DNA from: Nitrospinae bacterium RIFCSPLOWO2_12_39_16
GTDB lineage: Bacteria; Nitrospinota; Nitrospinia; UBA9942
Direction of reading: 5' to 3'
NCBI GenBank assembly: GCA_001805005.1
Contig: MHDO01000009.1
Location: 1-12,282 of the forward strand
DNA: 12,282 bases
The position numbers were made by a program, and so were the translations under genes. The notes below the pieces were generated by a model that saw nothing but the letters and a program-made list of their open reading frames with translations, was not told where the DNA came from and made no database searches. Each line of letters opens with the position of its first letter. Positions within the stretch are counted from its first letter, which is position 1. This document shows, one piece after another, positions 1-7,134 of the stretch.

Positions 1-837
1 TAGGGCAATTCTTATAACCCTCCTCTGAATGGCAATGTGAAAATTCTTAAGTTTCAATACATCAATCTCTATTGCCTCATTTCCTTTTGACTGGATAATA
101 TCAGAAAGAATGGTTGAACAGTAGCTTTCAAGGAATTCATCCTCATCCCTTATAATTTCTGCTGTCTCTCTTAATGTATCTACAATATTTGGGTTATATT
201 CCTCTTTTAAAAGTGGTATAAGGTTGAGCCGAATTTTGTTTCTCAGATAATAAGGCTCTAAATTTGATGGGTCTTCAACATACCTTAACCTTTTTTCTTT
301 CACGAATTCAGTTATCTCATCCCTCTTAATTTCAATTAAGGGGCGGATTATCTTATCCCTTACAGCCCTCATCCCCGCTATTCCACTTGCTCCAGAACCT
401 CTTAACAGCCTCATCAAAACTGTCTCTGCCTGGTCATCGGCATTATGTCCAAGGGCTATTTTATTTGCCGAAGTATTTTTTGCAGCCCTCTCAAAGAAAT
501 CATATCTCAACTCCCTCGCCGCAGCCTGTTTGGATAATCCCTTTTCACCCATATATCCTAAAACATCAATTTTTTCTATTACAAATGGAAGTTTTAACTC
601 ATCTGCAATTTTCCTAACAAACTCTGCCTCTCTGTCAGACTGCTCTCCCCTGAGTCCATGATTTGCATGGGCTACAATAAGACTACACTTGAGTTTATCG
701 CTCAAAAAATAGAGGGAATACAGAAGGGTAATAGAATCTATCCCGCCTGATATGCCTATGAGGACTGCATCACATTCTGCTATCATTTTATATTTATAGA
801 TACAGTCCATTACTCTATCAAGGAATAATCTGTTCAT
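1..837 (-). CDS. tilS: tRNA(Ile)-lysidine synthetase TilS, C-terminal part cut off by the window edge
   Basis: TilS attaches lysine to C34 of the CAU-anticodon tRNA-Ile with ATP, so that it reads AUA codons as isoleucine; it acts in the cytoplasm and is usually essential. The visible 279 residues hold the whole PP-loop ATPase domain. Seen directly are SGGIDS (about 30-35, the ATP-pyrophosphatase P-loop), HGLRG (60-64), the ARELRYDFF stretch (about 108-115) and GHNADDQAET (130-139), which together are specific for TilS. The frame is still open at position 1, so the C-terminal tRNA-binding domains lie outside. The start is ATG at 837, 26 bp after the citrate synthase stop; no good Shine-Dalgarno sequence precedes it, so it is probably read from the gltA transcript. 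Met10 is an alternative start but would trim the N-terminus. Confidence 0.95.
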   Translation of the reverse strand, partial: MNRLFLDRVMDCIYKYKMIAECDAVLIGISGGIDSITLLYSLYFLSDKLKCSLIVAHANHGLRGEQSDREAEFVRKIADELKLPFVIEKIDVLGYMGEKGLSKQAAARELRYDFFERAAKNTSANKIALGHNADDQAETVLMRLLRGSGASGIAGMRAVRDKIIRPLIEIKRDEITEFVKEKRLRYVEDPSNLEPYYLRNKIRLNLIPLLKEEYNPNIVDTLRETAEIIRDEDEFLESYCSTILSDIIQSKGNEAIEIDVLKLKNFHIAIQRRVIRIAL

Positions 838-863
838 TGTGGTGGAGGGTTTTTTGTAATTTT

Positions 864-2009
864 CTACTTTCTCTCCCCAATTGGCACATATGGCTGGTTG
901 TGAGTGCCTATGTATTTTTGGTCGGGGCGGTAGATTTTGTTTGTCTTTAACTGCTCAAGCCAGTGGGCAAGCCAGCCTGTAACTCTCCCCATTGCAAATA
1001 TTGGAGTAAAAAGGTCTGTTGGGATGCCAAGCCCCTGAAACACAATTCCTGAATAGAAATCTATATTTGGAAATATCTTTTTATGTGCAAGTTTTTCATG
1101 GACAACCTTCTCAACCTCTTCAGCAATCTCAATAATTTTCATATTTTTTGAATTCTTGAATAATTGATGGGCAAATGACTGGAGTATTGTTGACCTCGGG
1201 TCTTTTGTCTTGTAAATCCTGTGTCCAACACCCATTATCTTATCTTTTTTCTCAAGCTTCTTTTCTATATAATGCCTTACATTCTCCTTCGTTCCTATTT
1301 CATTAAGCATGTGTATGACCTCTTCATTTGCCCCGCCGTGGAGGGGACCACTCAATGTCCCTATGGCAGATGCCACAATTGTATAAGGGTCAGCGAGTGT
1401 AGAGCCTACCACCCTTGCACTGAATGTTGAGGCATTCATTGTGTGGTCTGCATGGAGAATAAGCATCACATCAAGTATCTTTTCTGTAAGAGGGTCGGGT
1501 ATCTTCTCAAAGAGCATATAATAGAAATTTGCAGCAAAGGAGAGGTCATTATTTGGCTGTATCGGTGCATCGCCATGTCTCAGCCTGTGGCATGAAGCCA
1601 CTATAGTCGGAAGTTTTGCAATCAGTCTTACGACTGACCAGTAGCGGACATCCTCAGATAGGACATTTCGGGCAGGGTAATACATACCCATTGCAGAGGT
1701 TATGGACTGAAGGTACTCCATAGGATGTCCATTTTCTGGCAGAAATTCCATCACTCTTAAAATCTTTAATTTCAGCCTGCTGTGAAATGTAATATCGTTC
1801 TTGAATTTTTTAAGTTCTTCACTTGTTGGCAGTCTGCCGAAAATAAGCAGGTAACTAACTTCTATAAAATTACTCTTCTCTGCAAGAACCTCTGCAAGAA
1901 TGCCCCGATACTCAAGTATCCCCTTTTCACCATCAATAAAACTAATTGACGATTCTGCTGCTGGAATTCCAGCCAGCCCGGGCACTACCTCCATCTCTTT
2001 TTCTTCCAT
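864..2009 (-). CDS. gltA: citrate synthase (short bacterial type)
   Basis: It condenses oxaloacetate and acetyl-CoA to citrate, the entry step of the TCA cycle, in the cytoplasm. The 381-residue length fits the short citrate synthase / 2-methylcitrate synthase group rather than the longer NADH-regulated E. coli type. Catalytic residues are visible: H224 in GPLHGGANE, H263 in GVGHRIYKTKDPR and D317 in NIDFYSG; the HADHTMNAST segment (186-195) and the GWLAHWLEQ C-terminal arginine/tryptophan region also match the family. The start is ATG at 2009 with a strong AGGAGGTG ribosome site at 2014-2021. It is the first gene of a unit with tilS. 2-Methylcitrate synthase cannot be excluded on sequence alone, but no prpB or prpD neighbour is seen, so citrate synthase is preferred. 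Confidence 0.93.
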   Translation of the reverse strand: MEEKEMEVVPGLAGIPAAESSISFIDGEKGILEYRGILAEVLAEKSNFIEVSYLLIFGRLPTSEELKKFKNDITFHSRLKLKILRVMEFLPENGHPMEYLQSITSAMGMYYPARNVLSEDVRYWSVVRLIAKLPTIVASCHRLRHGDAPIQPNNDLSFAANFYYMLFEKIPDPLTEKILDVMLILHADHTMNASTFSARVVGSTLADPYTIVASAIGTLSGPLHGGANEEVIHMLNEIGTKENVRHYIEKKLEKKDKIMGVGHRIYKTKDPRSTILQSFAHQLFKNSKNMKIIEIAEEVEKVVHEKLAHKKIFPNIDFYSGIVFQGLGIPTDLFTPIFAMGRVTGWLAHWLEQLKTNKIYRPDQKYIGTHNQPYVPIGERK

Positions 2010-2043
2010 AATACACCTCCTGTATTTAAAGATTTATGGAGAT

Positions 2044-2071
2044 AATATAACAAACTGTATTGGCAATTCAA
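2044..2071 (-). promoter_or_regulatory. gltA: predicted sigma70-type promoter for gltA-tilS
   Basis: On the minus strand TTGAAT (2071-2066) and TATATT (2049-2044) are separated by 16 bp. A transcript would start near 2037 and give a leader of about 28 nt that holds the AGGAGGTG ribosome site. This is motif matching by eye in an AT-rich region, so confidence is moderate. Confidence 0.4.
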
Positions 2072-2108
2072 GATAGAAGTGCTGAAATACTGAAGGACAA
2101 AAAAACTG

Positions 2109-2198
2109 ATTAATCCGCAGATTACACAGATTTTCACAGATTTTAAAAAAACAGTTTGTTTTAATCTGCGGTAATCTGCGAAATCTGTGGATATTAAT
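2109..2198. repeat. nested palindromic repeat built on a 10-bp CRCAGAT-type unit
   Basis: This fills most of the 210-bp gap between serA and gltA. The left arm (2109-2144) carries three degenerate decamers with cores CGCAGATT, CACAGATT, CACAGATT; the right arm (2161-2198) carries the complements AATCTGCG, AATCTGCG, AATCTGTG. The outer ends ATTAAT match in inverted orientation, and the apex holds an inner AAAACA-GTT-TGTTTT palindrome. The whole could fold into one long hairpin lying after the serA stop and upstream of the gltA promoter. A role as a transcription end or mRNA 3' stabiliser is possible but not shown. Related units occur at 6090-6122. Confidence 0.8.
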
Positions 2199-2219
2199 TT
2201 TTATGTATAGGTGTGAGGG

Positions 2220-3800
2220 TTACAGCTTTACCATCTTTGCGTAGATGATATTCGGCATTGAACGGATCTTTTGGAGTGTCTTATCAGGGATTGGGGAATC
2301 TATATTGACTATAGATACTGCATTCCCTTTTGGTTTGTTTCTTCCCAACTGCATGCCCGCAATATTAACTTTATCATCACCAAGGATTGTCCCAATTTTT
2401 CCGATGACACCCGGTGCATCTACGTTTGAAAATATTAGCATATTGCCTGACGGTGATGCCTCTACCCAGTATTCGTCAATTCTAACAATCCTTGGATCAT
2501 TTTTTCCGAAGACCGTTCCTTCAATTAATTTCTCCTGTTTTTCTGTCTTTACAGTAACGCTTATCAGACTTGCAAAATCGTGTGCCTCGCTTGTTGTGGT
2601 CTCAGCAACTTCAATTCCCCTCTCCTTTGCAATGAAAGATGCATTAACCATATTGACCCCTTCGCCGACAAAGGACTGAAGGAAGCCCTTTACAATTGAG
2701 ATGGTAATAGGCTTTACACCAAGATTTACAATATCACCGCTGTATTTTATTGTTATCCCTTTAACGCCACCCTCTATTAGCTGGGCATGAAGGCTACCCA
2801 ATTTTTCACCGAGCGTGAGATATGGCTGTATCTTTAATAAAAGTTCAGCACTCATAGACGGGACATTTACGGCATTCCTTATCTGCCCCTTTTTAAAAAA
2901 GTCCACAATCTGCTCTGCCACATCTATGGCAACATTAAGCTGAGCTTCATCAGTGGATGCGCCGAGGTGGGGTGTGCATATAACCTCATCAAGCTCAAGG
3001 AGGGGATTGTCGGGCTGGACAGGTTCTTTCTCAAATACATCCAGTGCCGCACCTGAAACAATTTTATCCTTTATAGCATTGTATAATGCCTTTTCATCAA
3101 TGATTCCGCCTCTTGCACAGTTTATAATCCTTACACCCTTTTTCATTATGGCAAATTCCTTCTCACCTATGAGGTAAGTTGTTTCTGATGTCTTTGGTGT
3201 ATGGACGGATATAAAATCAGACCTTTTAAAAATATCCTGTAATTCAACCAGTTCAACACCCAGATTCAGTGCCCTTTCTTTTGAAATAAACGGGTCATAG
3301 GCAATTACATTCATTGATAGACCTTTTGCCCTGCTTGCGACAATACTACCTATTCTACCAAGCCCTATTACTCCGAGTGTTTTATTATATATCTCTACAC
3401 CCATGAAACCCTTCTCCCACTTTTTCCCTTTTACAGATGCATTTGCCTGAGGAATCTTTCTTGCTAAAGATAGCATCATTGCTATGGCATGTTCGGCAGT
3501 TGTGATTATATTCCCCTCAGGTGTATTCATTACTACTATACCCTTCTTGCTTGCGGCATCAACATCCACATTGTCAACACCGATTCCAGCCCTCCCGATG
3601 ACCTTGAGATTTTTGGCGACGTTTATTACATCGGCAGTTACCTTTGTCCCGCTTCTTACTATAAGCCCGTCATATTTGGGAATCTCTGAGATAATCTGCT
3701 CTTTTGTAAGCCCTGTCTTTACATCAACAACAAGACCCCCTGCTTTTTTTAATATTTCTAAACCTTTTTCAGATAATTTATCACTGACCAGTACTTTCAT
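2220..3800 (-). CDS. serA: D-3-phosphoglycerate dehydrogenase, long form with ACT domain
   Basis: It oxidises 3-phosphoglycerate to 3-phosphohydroxypyruvate with NAD+, the first step of serine synthesis. The 526-residue length fits the long type: a split substrate-binding domain (about 1-98 and 290-315), a Rossmann NAD domain with GLGRIG at 146-151, an allosteric substrate-binding domain (about 320-450) and a C-terminal ACT domain (about 453-526), a likely serine sensor. Catalytic residues R230 (NCARGG), E259 (EKEP) and H278 (CTPHLG) are present. The start is ATG at 3800, preceded by GGAGGG about 7 nt upstream. Its start overlaps the stop of the upstream aminotransferase gene as TAATG, so translation is probably coupled. 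It is the last gene of its operon, followed by a palindromic repeat. Confidence 0.96.
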   Translation of the reverse strand: MKVLVSDKLSEKGLEILKKAGGLVVDVKTGLTKEQIISEIPKYDGLIVRSGTKVTADVINVAKNLKVIGRAGIGVDNVDVDAASKKGIVVMNTPEGNIITTAEHAIAMMLSLARKIPQANASVKGKKWEKGFMGVEIYNKTLGVIGLGRIGSIVASRAKGLSMNVIAYDPFISKERALNLGVELVELQDIFKRSDFISVHTPKTSETTYLIGEKEFAIMKKGVRIINCARGGIIDEKALYNAIKDKIVSGAALDVFEKEPVQPDNPLLELDEVICTPHLGASTDEAQLNVAIDVAEQIVDFFKKGQIRNAVNVPSMSAELLLKIQPYLTLGEKLGSLHAQLIEGGVKGITIKYSGDIVNLGVKPITISIVKGFLQSFVGEGVNMVNASFIAKERGIEVAETTTSEAHDFASLISVTVKTEKQEKLIEGTVFGKNDPRIVRIDEYWVEASPSGNMLIFSNVDAPGVIGKIGTILGDDKVNIAGMQLGRNKPKGNAVSIVNIDSPIPDKTLQKIRSMPNIIYAKMVKL

Positions 3801-4945
3801 TAATATCCCTCCAGCAGTATTTCCTGTGCTGCCGCAACACCTTTACCAAGTTCCATCTTATGACCAACTTTTTTTAGACCCATTTCTATTGATGCAACAG
3901 CAGTGATAATATCAAATGTATCTATATAGCCCATGTGGGCTATCCTTAAAATCTTTCCCTTCAGGTGGTCCTGTCCGCCTGCAAGAGTAACCCCAAAATC
4001 ATCCCTGAGGGATTTTAATAATTTTCCGCCATCAACACCTTCAGGTGTAAATACACCGGTTGCACACTCTGCAGGGGCGTCGGGTGCCAAAAGTTTTAAG
4101 CCTAATGATGTCATTGCCTTTCTCGTTGCCCTTGCCATCCTCTCATTTTTCTTAAATATATTGGGAAGCCCTTCTGCCTTCATCATCTTTAAGACCTCTT
4201 TTAAGCCTATAATCAGAGACGCCGCAGGTGTGTAGGCAGTTGTATTGTCTTTTAAATTTTTTCTCTCTTTTTTAAGGTCAAAGTAAAATCTTGGGAGTTT
4301 TGCTGTTTCAGTCAACTTCCATGCCTTGTCATTTAAAGAAATAAAGGCAAGTCCCGGAGGGAGCATCAATGCCTTCTGTGAGCCAGTAATGAGGACATCT
4401 ATGCCCCATTTATCCATTGGAATATCATATACACCTATTGCCGTAATTCCATCTACAACAAAGAGTATATTGTCTCTTTTTTTTACAATCTCAGCGATTT
4501 CCTTTACAGGGTGAGATACAGTCGTGGAGCTCTCATTTCCCTGAATAAAAACACCTTTAATATCTTTATCCTTATTCAAGGCATCCTCTATATCCTTTGG
4601 TTTTACAGCCTTTCCCCACTCTACATTGAGCCATGTTGTCTTAAGCCCATAAGCCTCGCATAGCTTTCCCCACCTCTCACCAAATTTACCTCCATTTACA
4701 ACGAGGGCGTGGTCTCCCGGGGAAAATAGGTTTGTAACAGCACTCTCCATTGCCCCTGTCCCTGAGGATGAGAGAATAAGAACATCATTGTTTGTCTGAA
4801 AGAGGTATTTCAAATCTTCTTTTGCCTCTGCAAATATGGCAGAGAACTGGGGTGTCCTATGATGAATCATAGGATATGCCATTGTCAGAAGTGCAGCTTC
4901 TGGCACCGGGGTCGGTCCCGGTGATAAAAGGTATCTTTTCTTCAC
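3800..4945 (-). CDS. class V pyridoxal-phosphate aminotransferase (alanine-glyoxylate / serine-pyruvate type; probable phosphoserine aminotransferase role)
   Basis: A 381-residue fold-type I PLP enzyme of the alanine-glyoxylate / serine-pyruvate aminotransferase group, also misannotated as a soluble hydrogenase subunit. Seen are the N-terminal LSPGPTPVP, HHRTPQF (28-34), the phosphate-binding SGTGAMES (61-68), D165 in FVVDGIT (pyridine nitrogen contact) and the Schiff-base lysine K191 in TGSQKALMLPPG. It is fused by a TAATG overlap to serA, whose product, phosphohydroxypyruvate, is the substrate of phosphoserine aminotransferase. Known family: class V enzymes outside the SerC subgroup can take this role in some microbes. 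Inference: this gene fills the serC step here. The start is GTG at 4945 with GGGAGGAT close upstream; a nearby ATG at 4947 is out of frame and meets a stop at once. Alanine-glyoxylate transamination is the main alternative. Confidence 0.88.
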   Translation of the reverse strand: MKKRYLLSPGPTPVPEAALLTMAYPMIHHRTPQFSAIFAEAKEDLKYLFQTNNDVLILSSSGTGAMESAVTNLFSPGDHALVVNGGKFGERWGKLCEAYGLKTTWLNVEWGKAVKPKDIEDALNKDKDIKGVFIQGNESSTTVSHPVKEIAEIVKKRDNILFVVDGITAIGVYDIPMDKWGIDVLITGSQKALMLPPGLAFISLNDKAWKLTETAKLPRFYFDLKKERKNLKDNTTAYTPAASLIIGLKEVLKMMKAEGLPNIFKKNERMARATRKAMTSLGLKLLAPDAPAECATGVFTPEGVDGGKLLKSLRDDFGVTLAGGQDHLKGKILRIAHMGYIDTFDIITAVASIEMGLKKVGHKMELGKGVAAAQEILLEGY

Positions 4946-4958
4946 ATTATCCTCCCTA

Positions 4959-5492
4959 TTATGATGTCAATTGTTTTACAACAAATGTCCCTGCAATCTT
5001 ATCGTGCCAACCCTGTTTATCTTTATCAAATACAATCCAGAGAAAACCGAGGAAGAGTGGAATCTCGGAGATAATATATCCAATATATCTTATAAATGCC
5101 TTTTTGTAGGTCATCATGCTGTCTGCAACAGGGACTACCTTTAAACCCATTATTTTTTTTCCGATTGTTTGTCCTGTAGAACCATGGAATAGGGTGAAAT
5201 AAAAACAGCTTATAGATATATAGACTGTTATAGAAAAGAGCCCATAGATAATAAATGCTTCAAAATTCTGAATAATGTCTTCTATGGATAAAAAAGTCGT
5301 CTCATCAATATCAAGGTTTAATTTAAGAGGTGTTATTATTATCCCTGTTAGAATCTGGAGTATTATATTATCAATTATAAATGCTGGGAGCCTTCGCCAG
5401 AACCCTGCCTTTACTGCTTTGGCAGGCAATGGCTCCGATAACGTATATAAAGATGAATCTGTATGACTGAAGGAAGTCTCCAATTTATTCAA
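4959..5492 (-). CDS. RDD family integral membrane protein
   Basis: A small inner-membrane protein of the RDD family, whose function is mostly unknown (ion or solute transport is proposed for some members). The family signature is visible: an arginine-aspartate pair in FWRRLPAFIIDN (32-42), the second block GQTIGKKIMGLKVV (107-120), and the C-terminal FDKDKQGWHDKIAGTFVV (155-172). About three hydrophobic segments lie near 37-57, 78-102 and 134-155. No ATG exists; the TTG at 5492 gives 177 residues but sits only 1 nt from the upstream GGAG, whereas the TTG at 5483 (174 residues) has a 10-nt spacing and is the more plausible start. It overlaps the end of the zinc-ribbon gene and ends 13 bp before the aminotransferase GTG, so it is cotranscribed. 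Confidence 0.85.
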   Translation of the reverse strand: MNKLETSFSHTDSSLYTLSEPLPAKAVKAGFWRRLPAFIIDNIILQILTGIIITPLKLNLDIDETTFLSIEDIIQNFEAFIIYGLFSITVYISISCFYFTLFHGSTGQTIGKKIMGLKVVPVADSMMTYKKAFIRYIGYIISEIPLFLGFLWIVFDKDKQGWHDKIAGTFVVKQLTS

Positions 5493-6060
5493 GCTCCAGT
5501 TTTATCTCGTCACCCTCTTTTTTCTTGCTTTTACCTTCTTCGCCGAGCTCTGCTATGTCTTCAAGGCTTAAGGTTAATTCTTCTACAGGCGATTCTTTCA
5601 TTTCCGGCTCAATAGATACAGGCTCCTCTATTTTAGGTTCTTCTTCAATGGTAAGGCTGATTTCTTCTTTTTTCTCCCCAGTTGATGAGGCAGATGATGC
5701 CTCGGCTGCCTCTAATTTGGGTTCTGTAATCTCTTCAGGCAGACTGATCTCTATCATCTCGCTTTTTTCCTGAGCTTTAACATTTAATGATGGTTTTTCA
5801 ACTACACTTTTTATTGCCTCTTCAACTGCGGTTGCAGTTCCTGACTCTTCAGCCTCTTCTGATGTAGCTGTTGCAACTGCTGACTCATCTGTCTTTTCCA
5901 CCGCCTCCTCCATACCTTCAACATATTTGAGCACATTGATAACACCAGGTACAAATGTTGTAATCCCCATATCTGATTTGAATTGCGTAAGGTCTCTGCC
6001 GCATTTTCTGCATGTATCAAGATATTCAAAACTTACATAACCACATTTTGGACATTTCAT
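5485..6060 (-). CDS. zinc-ribbon protein with long acidic disordered tail, function unknown
   Basis: First gene of the serine operon; 191 residues from the ATG at 6060. It opens with a four-cysteine zinc ribbon, MKCPKCGYVSFEYLDTCRKC (Cys3, Cys6, Cys17, Cys20), followed by roughly 150 residues rich in Glu, Ser, Ala and Pro with recurring EEPKIEEP-like segments and no hydrophobic stretch, so probably disordered. The frame continues upstream to 6141, but the ATG at 6060 has GGAGGG about 7 nt before it and begins exactly at the zinc ribbon, while the extra 27 residues would be encoded by repeat DNA; the shorter start is chosen. Its end overlaps the start of the RDD protein. Function is not recognised; small zinc ribbons of this kind may bind proteins or nucleic acid. 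Confidence 0.75.
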   Translation of the reverse strand: MKCPKCGYVSFEYLDTCRKCGRDLTQFKSDMGITTFVPGVINVLKYVEGMEEAVEKTDESAVATATSEEAEESGTATAVEEAIKSVVEKPSLNVKAQEKSEMIEISLPEEITEPKLEAAEASSASSTGEKKEEISLTIEEEPKIEEPVSIEPEMKESPVEELTLSLEDIAELGEEGKSKKKEGDEIKLELE

Positions 6061-6089
6061 AACAAACCCTCCAAAGAAATTATAAAAGC

Positions 6090-6199
6090 AACCACAGATG
6101 AACACAGATAAACGCAGATTTTTAATAAGTGCCAGTGTCATTTAAGGAAGTTATTACTAACACTAATCACTGACACTAACACAGCTATTCTCTGTGGTT
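6090..6199. repeat. nested palindromic repeat in the leader of the serine operon
   Basis: A roughly 110-bp element with perfect 9-bp inverted ends AACCACAGA (6090-6098) and TCTGTGGTT (6191-6199). Inside, the left side carries three decamers of the CRCAGAT type (6091-6120), the same family as at 2109-2198, and a second inverted pair AGTGTCA (6134-6140) / TGACACT (6171-6177) encloses ACTAACA-like units. It lies between the predicted minus-strand promoter and the zinc-ribbon start, so it would be transcribed as part of a leader of about 165 nt. No known riboswitch pattern was recognised. Confidence 0.75.
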
Positions 6200-6232
6200 A
6201 ACCAGGTTTTTGTTCCTGCCTTGTTGATTTTA

Positions 6233-6261
6233 AGAATAATATAAAAATGCAAGTGCGTCAA
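6233..6261 (-). promoter_or_regulatory. predicted sigma70-type promoter for the zinc ribbon-RDD-aminotransferase-serA operon
   Basis: On the minus strand TTGACG (6261-6256) and TATTCT (6238-6233) lie exactly 17 bp apart, matching the consensus at five of six and four of six positions. Transcription would begin near 6226 and run through the palindromic repeat before the zinc-ribbon gene. It is the best promoter match seen in the 271-bp divergent gap. Confidence 0.5.
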
Positions 6262-6296
6262 GGGTAATTGCAGTTTATAGAGTGCTAAGTTTTGTA

Positions 6297-6325
6297 TTGT
6301 TAAGACATGGTTTATCAGCTATATT
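6297..6325 (+). promoter_or_regulatory. predicted promoter for the TIM-barrel gene, placed for a leaderless start
   Basis: TTGTTA (6297-6302) and TATATT (6320-6325) are 17 bp apart. The ATG of the next gene begins at 6332, 7 bp after the -10 box, about where the transcript itself would start. There is no Shine-Dalgarno sequence before that ATG, which agrees with a leaderless mRNA. Confidence 0.4.
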
Positions 6326-6331
6326 AATATT

Positions 6332-7084
6332 ATGAATAATGTTCATGTTCACATACCTTATAGATACCTTGATACATATTTGTCTGTAATTTTGGATAAT
6401 CACTGCAATATTGAACTTTTTGTCCCGGCGAGTGTGCTTGATAATCCTCCCCTCACAAAGTTGGTTGAGGTTAAAAAGGCTCTAAATAACGGGACATCGC
6501 TTACATGGCATGCACCTTTTATGGATTTAAGCCCCGGGGGTGTGGATGAGAAGATAAGACAGGTGACTGTGGATAGGATAAAGCAGGCTGTTAAAGAGGC
6601 ACTCCCCTTTAACCCGCGGTTGATAATAATCCATCCGGGTTATGATGACTATAGATTTAATGGCGAAGTGGATAAATGGCTTAAGAATAGTCTTAAGACA
6701 TGGAGGGAGGTTTTAGACAACTATCCAAATACAAATTTTGCTATAGAAAATGTCTTTGAGAATAGGCCTGATACTCTTGAAAGATTAATTAAAGAGATGA
6801 ATTCTGAGAGGTTCAGATACTGTTTTGATTGCGGGCATTTCAATGTGTTTTCAAAAATTCCTTTAAAGGAGTGGCTTGAAAGGGTGGGGAATTATATTTC
6901 TGAAGTCCACCTCCATGATAATCATGGAAAAGAAGATGAGCATCTTGGATTGGGTGAAGGGAATTTTGATTTTGATACGCTTTTTAAATTTTTAAGAAAT
7001 ATTAACAGACAACCTATTTTTACACTTGAGGCACACACAAAAGAGGGTGTGCTTAGAAGCATAGAGTATCTCCAAAAAAGATGA
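6332..7084 (+). CDS. xylose isomerase-like TIM-barrel protein (AP endonuclease 2 / sugar phosphate isomerase-epimerase family)
   Basis: A 250-residue single-domain TIM barrel of the AP_endonuc_2 superfamily, which includes sugar isomerases, epimerases and endonuclease IV. Metal-site residues appear at barrel strand ends: H60 (LTWHAPF), H101 (IIIHPGYDD), E139 (FAIENVFE), D166/H169 (CFDCGHF), H193/H195/D196 (VHLHDNHG), H204 (EHLGLGEG) and E233 (FTLEAH). The order and spacing match the divalent-metal isomerase/epimerase branch; the substrate cannot be told. The start at 6332 fits the family N-terminus, which begins with VHVHIPYRYLD leading directly into strand 1. No ribosome site is seen (see the promoter entry). 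It is followed at 50 bp by the nicotinamidase-like gene, with a 7-bp-period repeat between them. Confidence 0.82.
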   Translation: MNNVHVHIPYRYLDTYLSVILDNHCNIELFVPASVLDNPPLTKLVEVKKALNNGTSLTWHAPFMDLSPGGVDEKIRQVTVDRIKQAVKEALPFNPRLIIIHPGYDDYRFNGEVDKWLKNSLKTWREVLDNYPNTNFAIENVFENRPDTLERLIKEMNSERFRYCFDCGHFNVFSKIPLKEWLERVGNYISEVHLHDNHGKEDEHLGLGEGNFDFDTLFKFLRNINRQPIFTLEAHTKEGVLRSIEYLQKR

Positions 7085-7118
7085 TTTCAAATTTGAAATT
7101 TGATATTTGAGATTTTTA
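7084..7118. repeat. 7-bp tandem repeat array (ATTTGAA-type, five units)
   Basis: Five consecutive heptamers: ATTTCAA, ATTTGAA, ATTTGAT, ATTTGAG, ATTTTTA. The first base is also the last base of the TGA stop of the preceding gene, and the array runs directly into the G8 tract used as ribosome site of the next gene. The first two units also form a small palindrome. Confidence 0.8.
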
Positions 7119-7126
7119 GGGGGGGG
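7119..7126 (+). promoter_or_regulatory. G8 homopolymer acting as ribosome binding site
   Basis: Eight consecutive G residues, 8 nt before the ATG at 7135, are the only purine-rich ribosome site candidate for the nicotinamidase-like gene. A G tract pairs only partly with anti-Shine-Dalgarno CCUCC and is prone to slippage, which would change its length and spacing. Confidence 0.5.
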
Positions 7127-7134
7127 TTGTTGTT

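Noticed and set aside
3484..3906. Plus-strand open frames opposite serA and the aminotransferase, and similar frames opposite gltA, rph and rdgB
   Set aside because: They lie antisense to genes with complete conserved motifs, have no ribosome sites and show no recognisable protein features.
6061..6141. N-terminal extension of the zinc-ribbon protein from position 6141
   Set aside because: The extension is coded by repeat DNA, while the ATG at 6060 has GGAGGG upstream and begins at the zinc ribbon.
6061..6226. Riboswitch in the leader of the serine operon
   Set aside because: The leader is explained by palindromic repeats and shows no recognisable conserved aptamer core.
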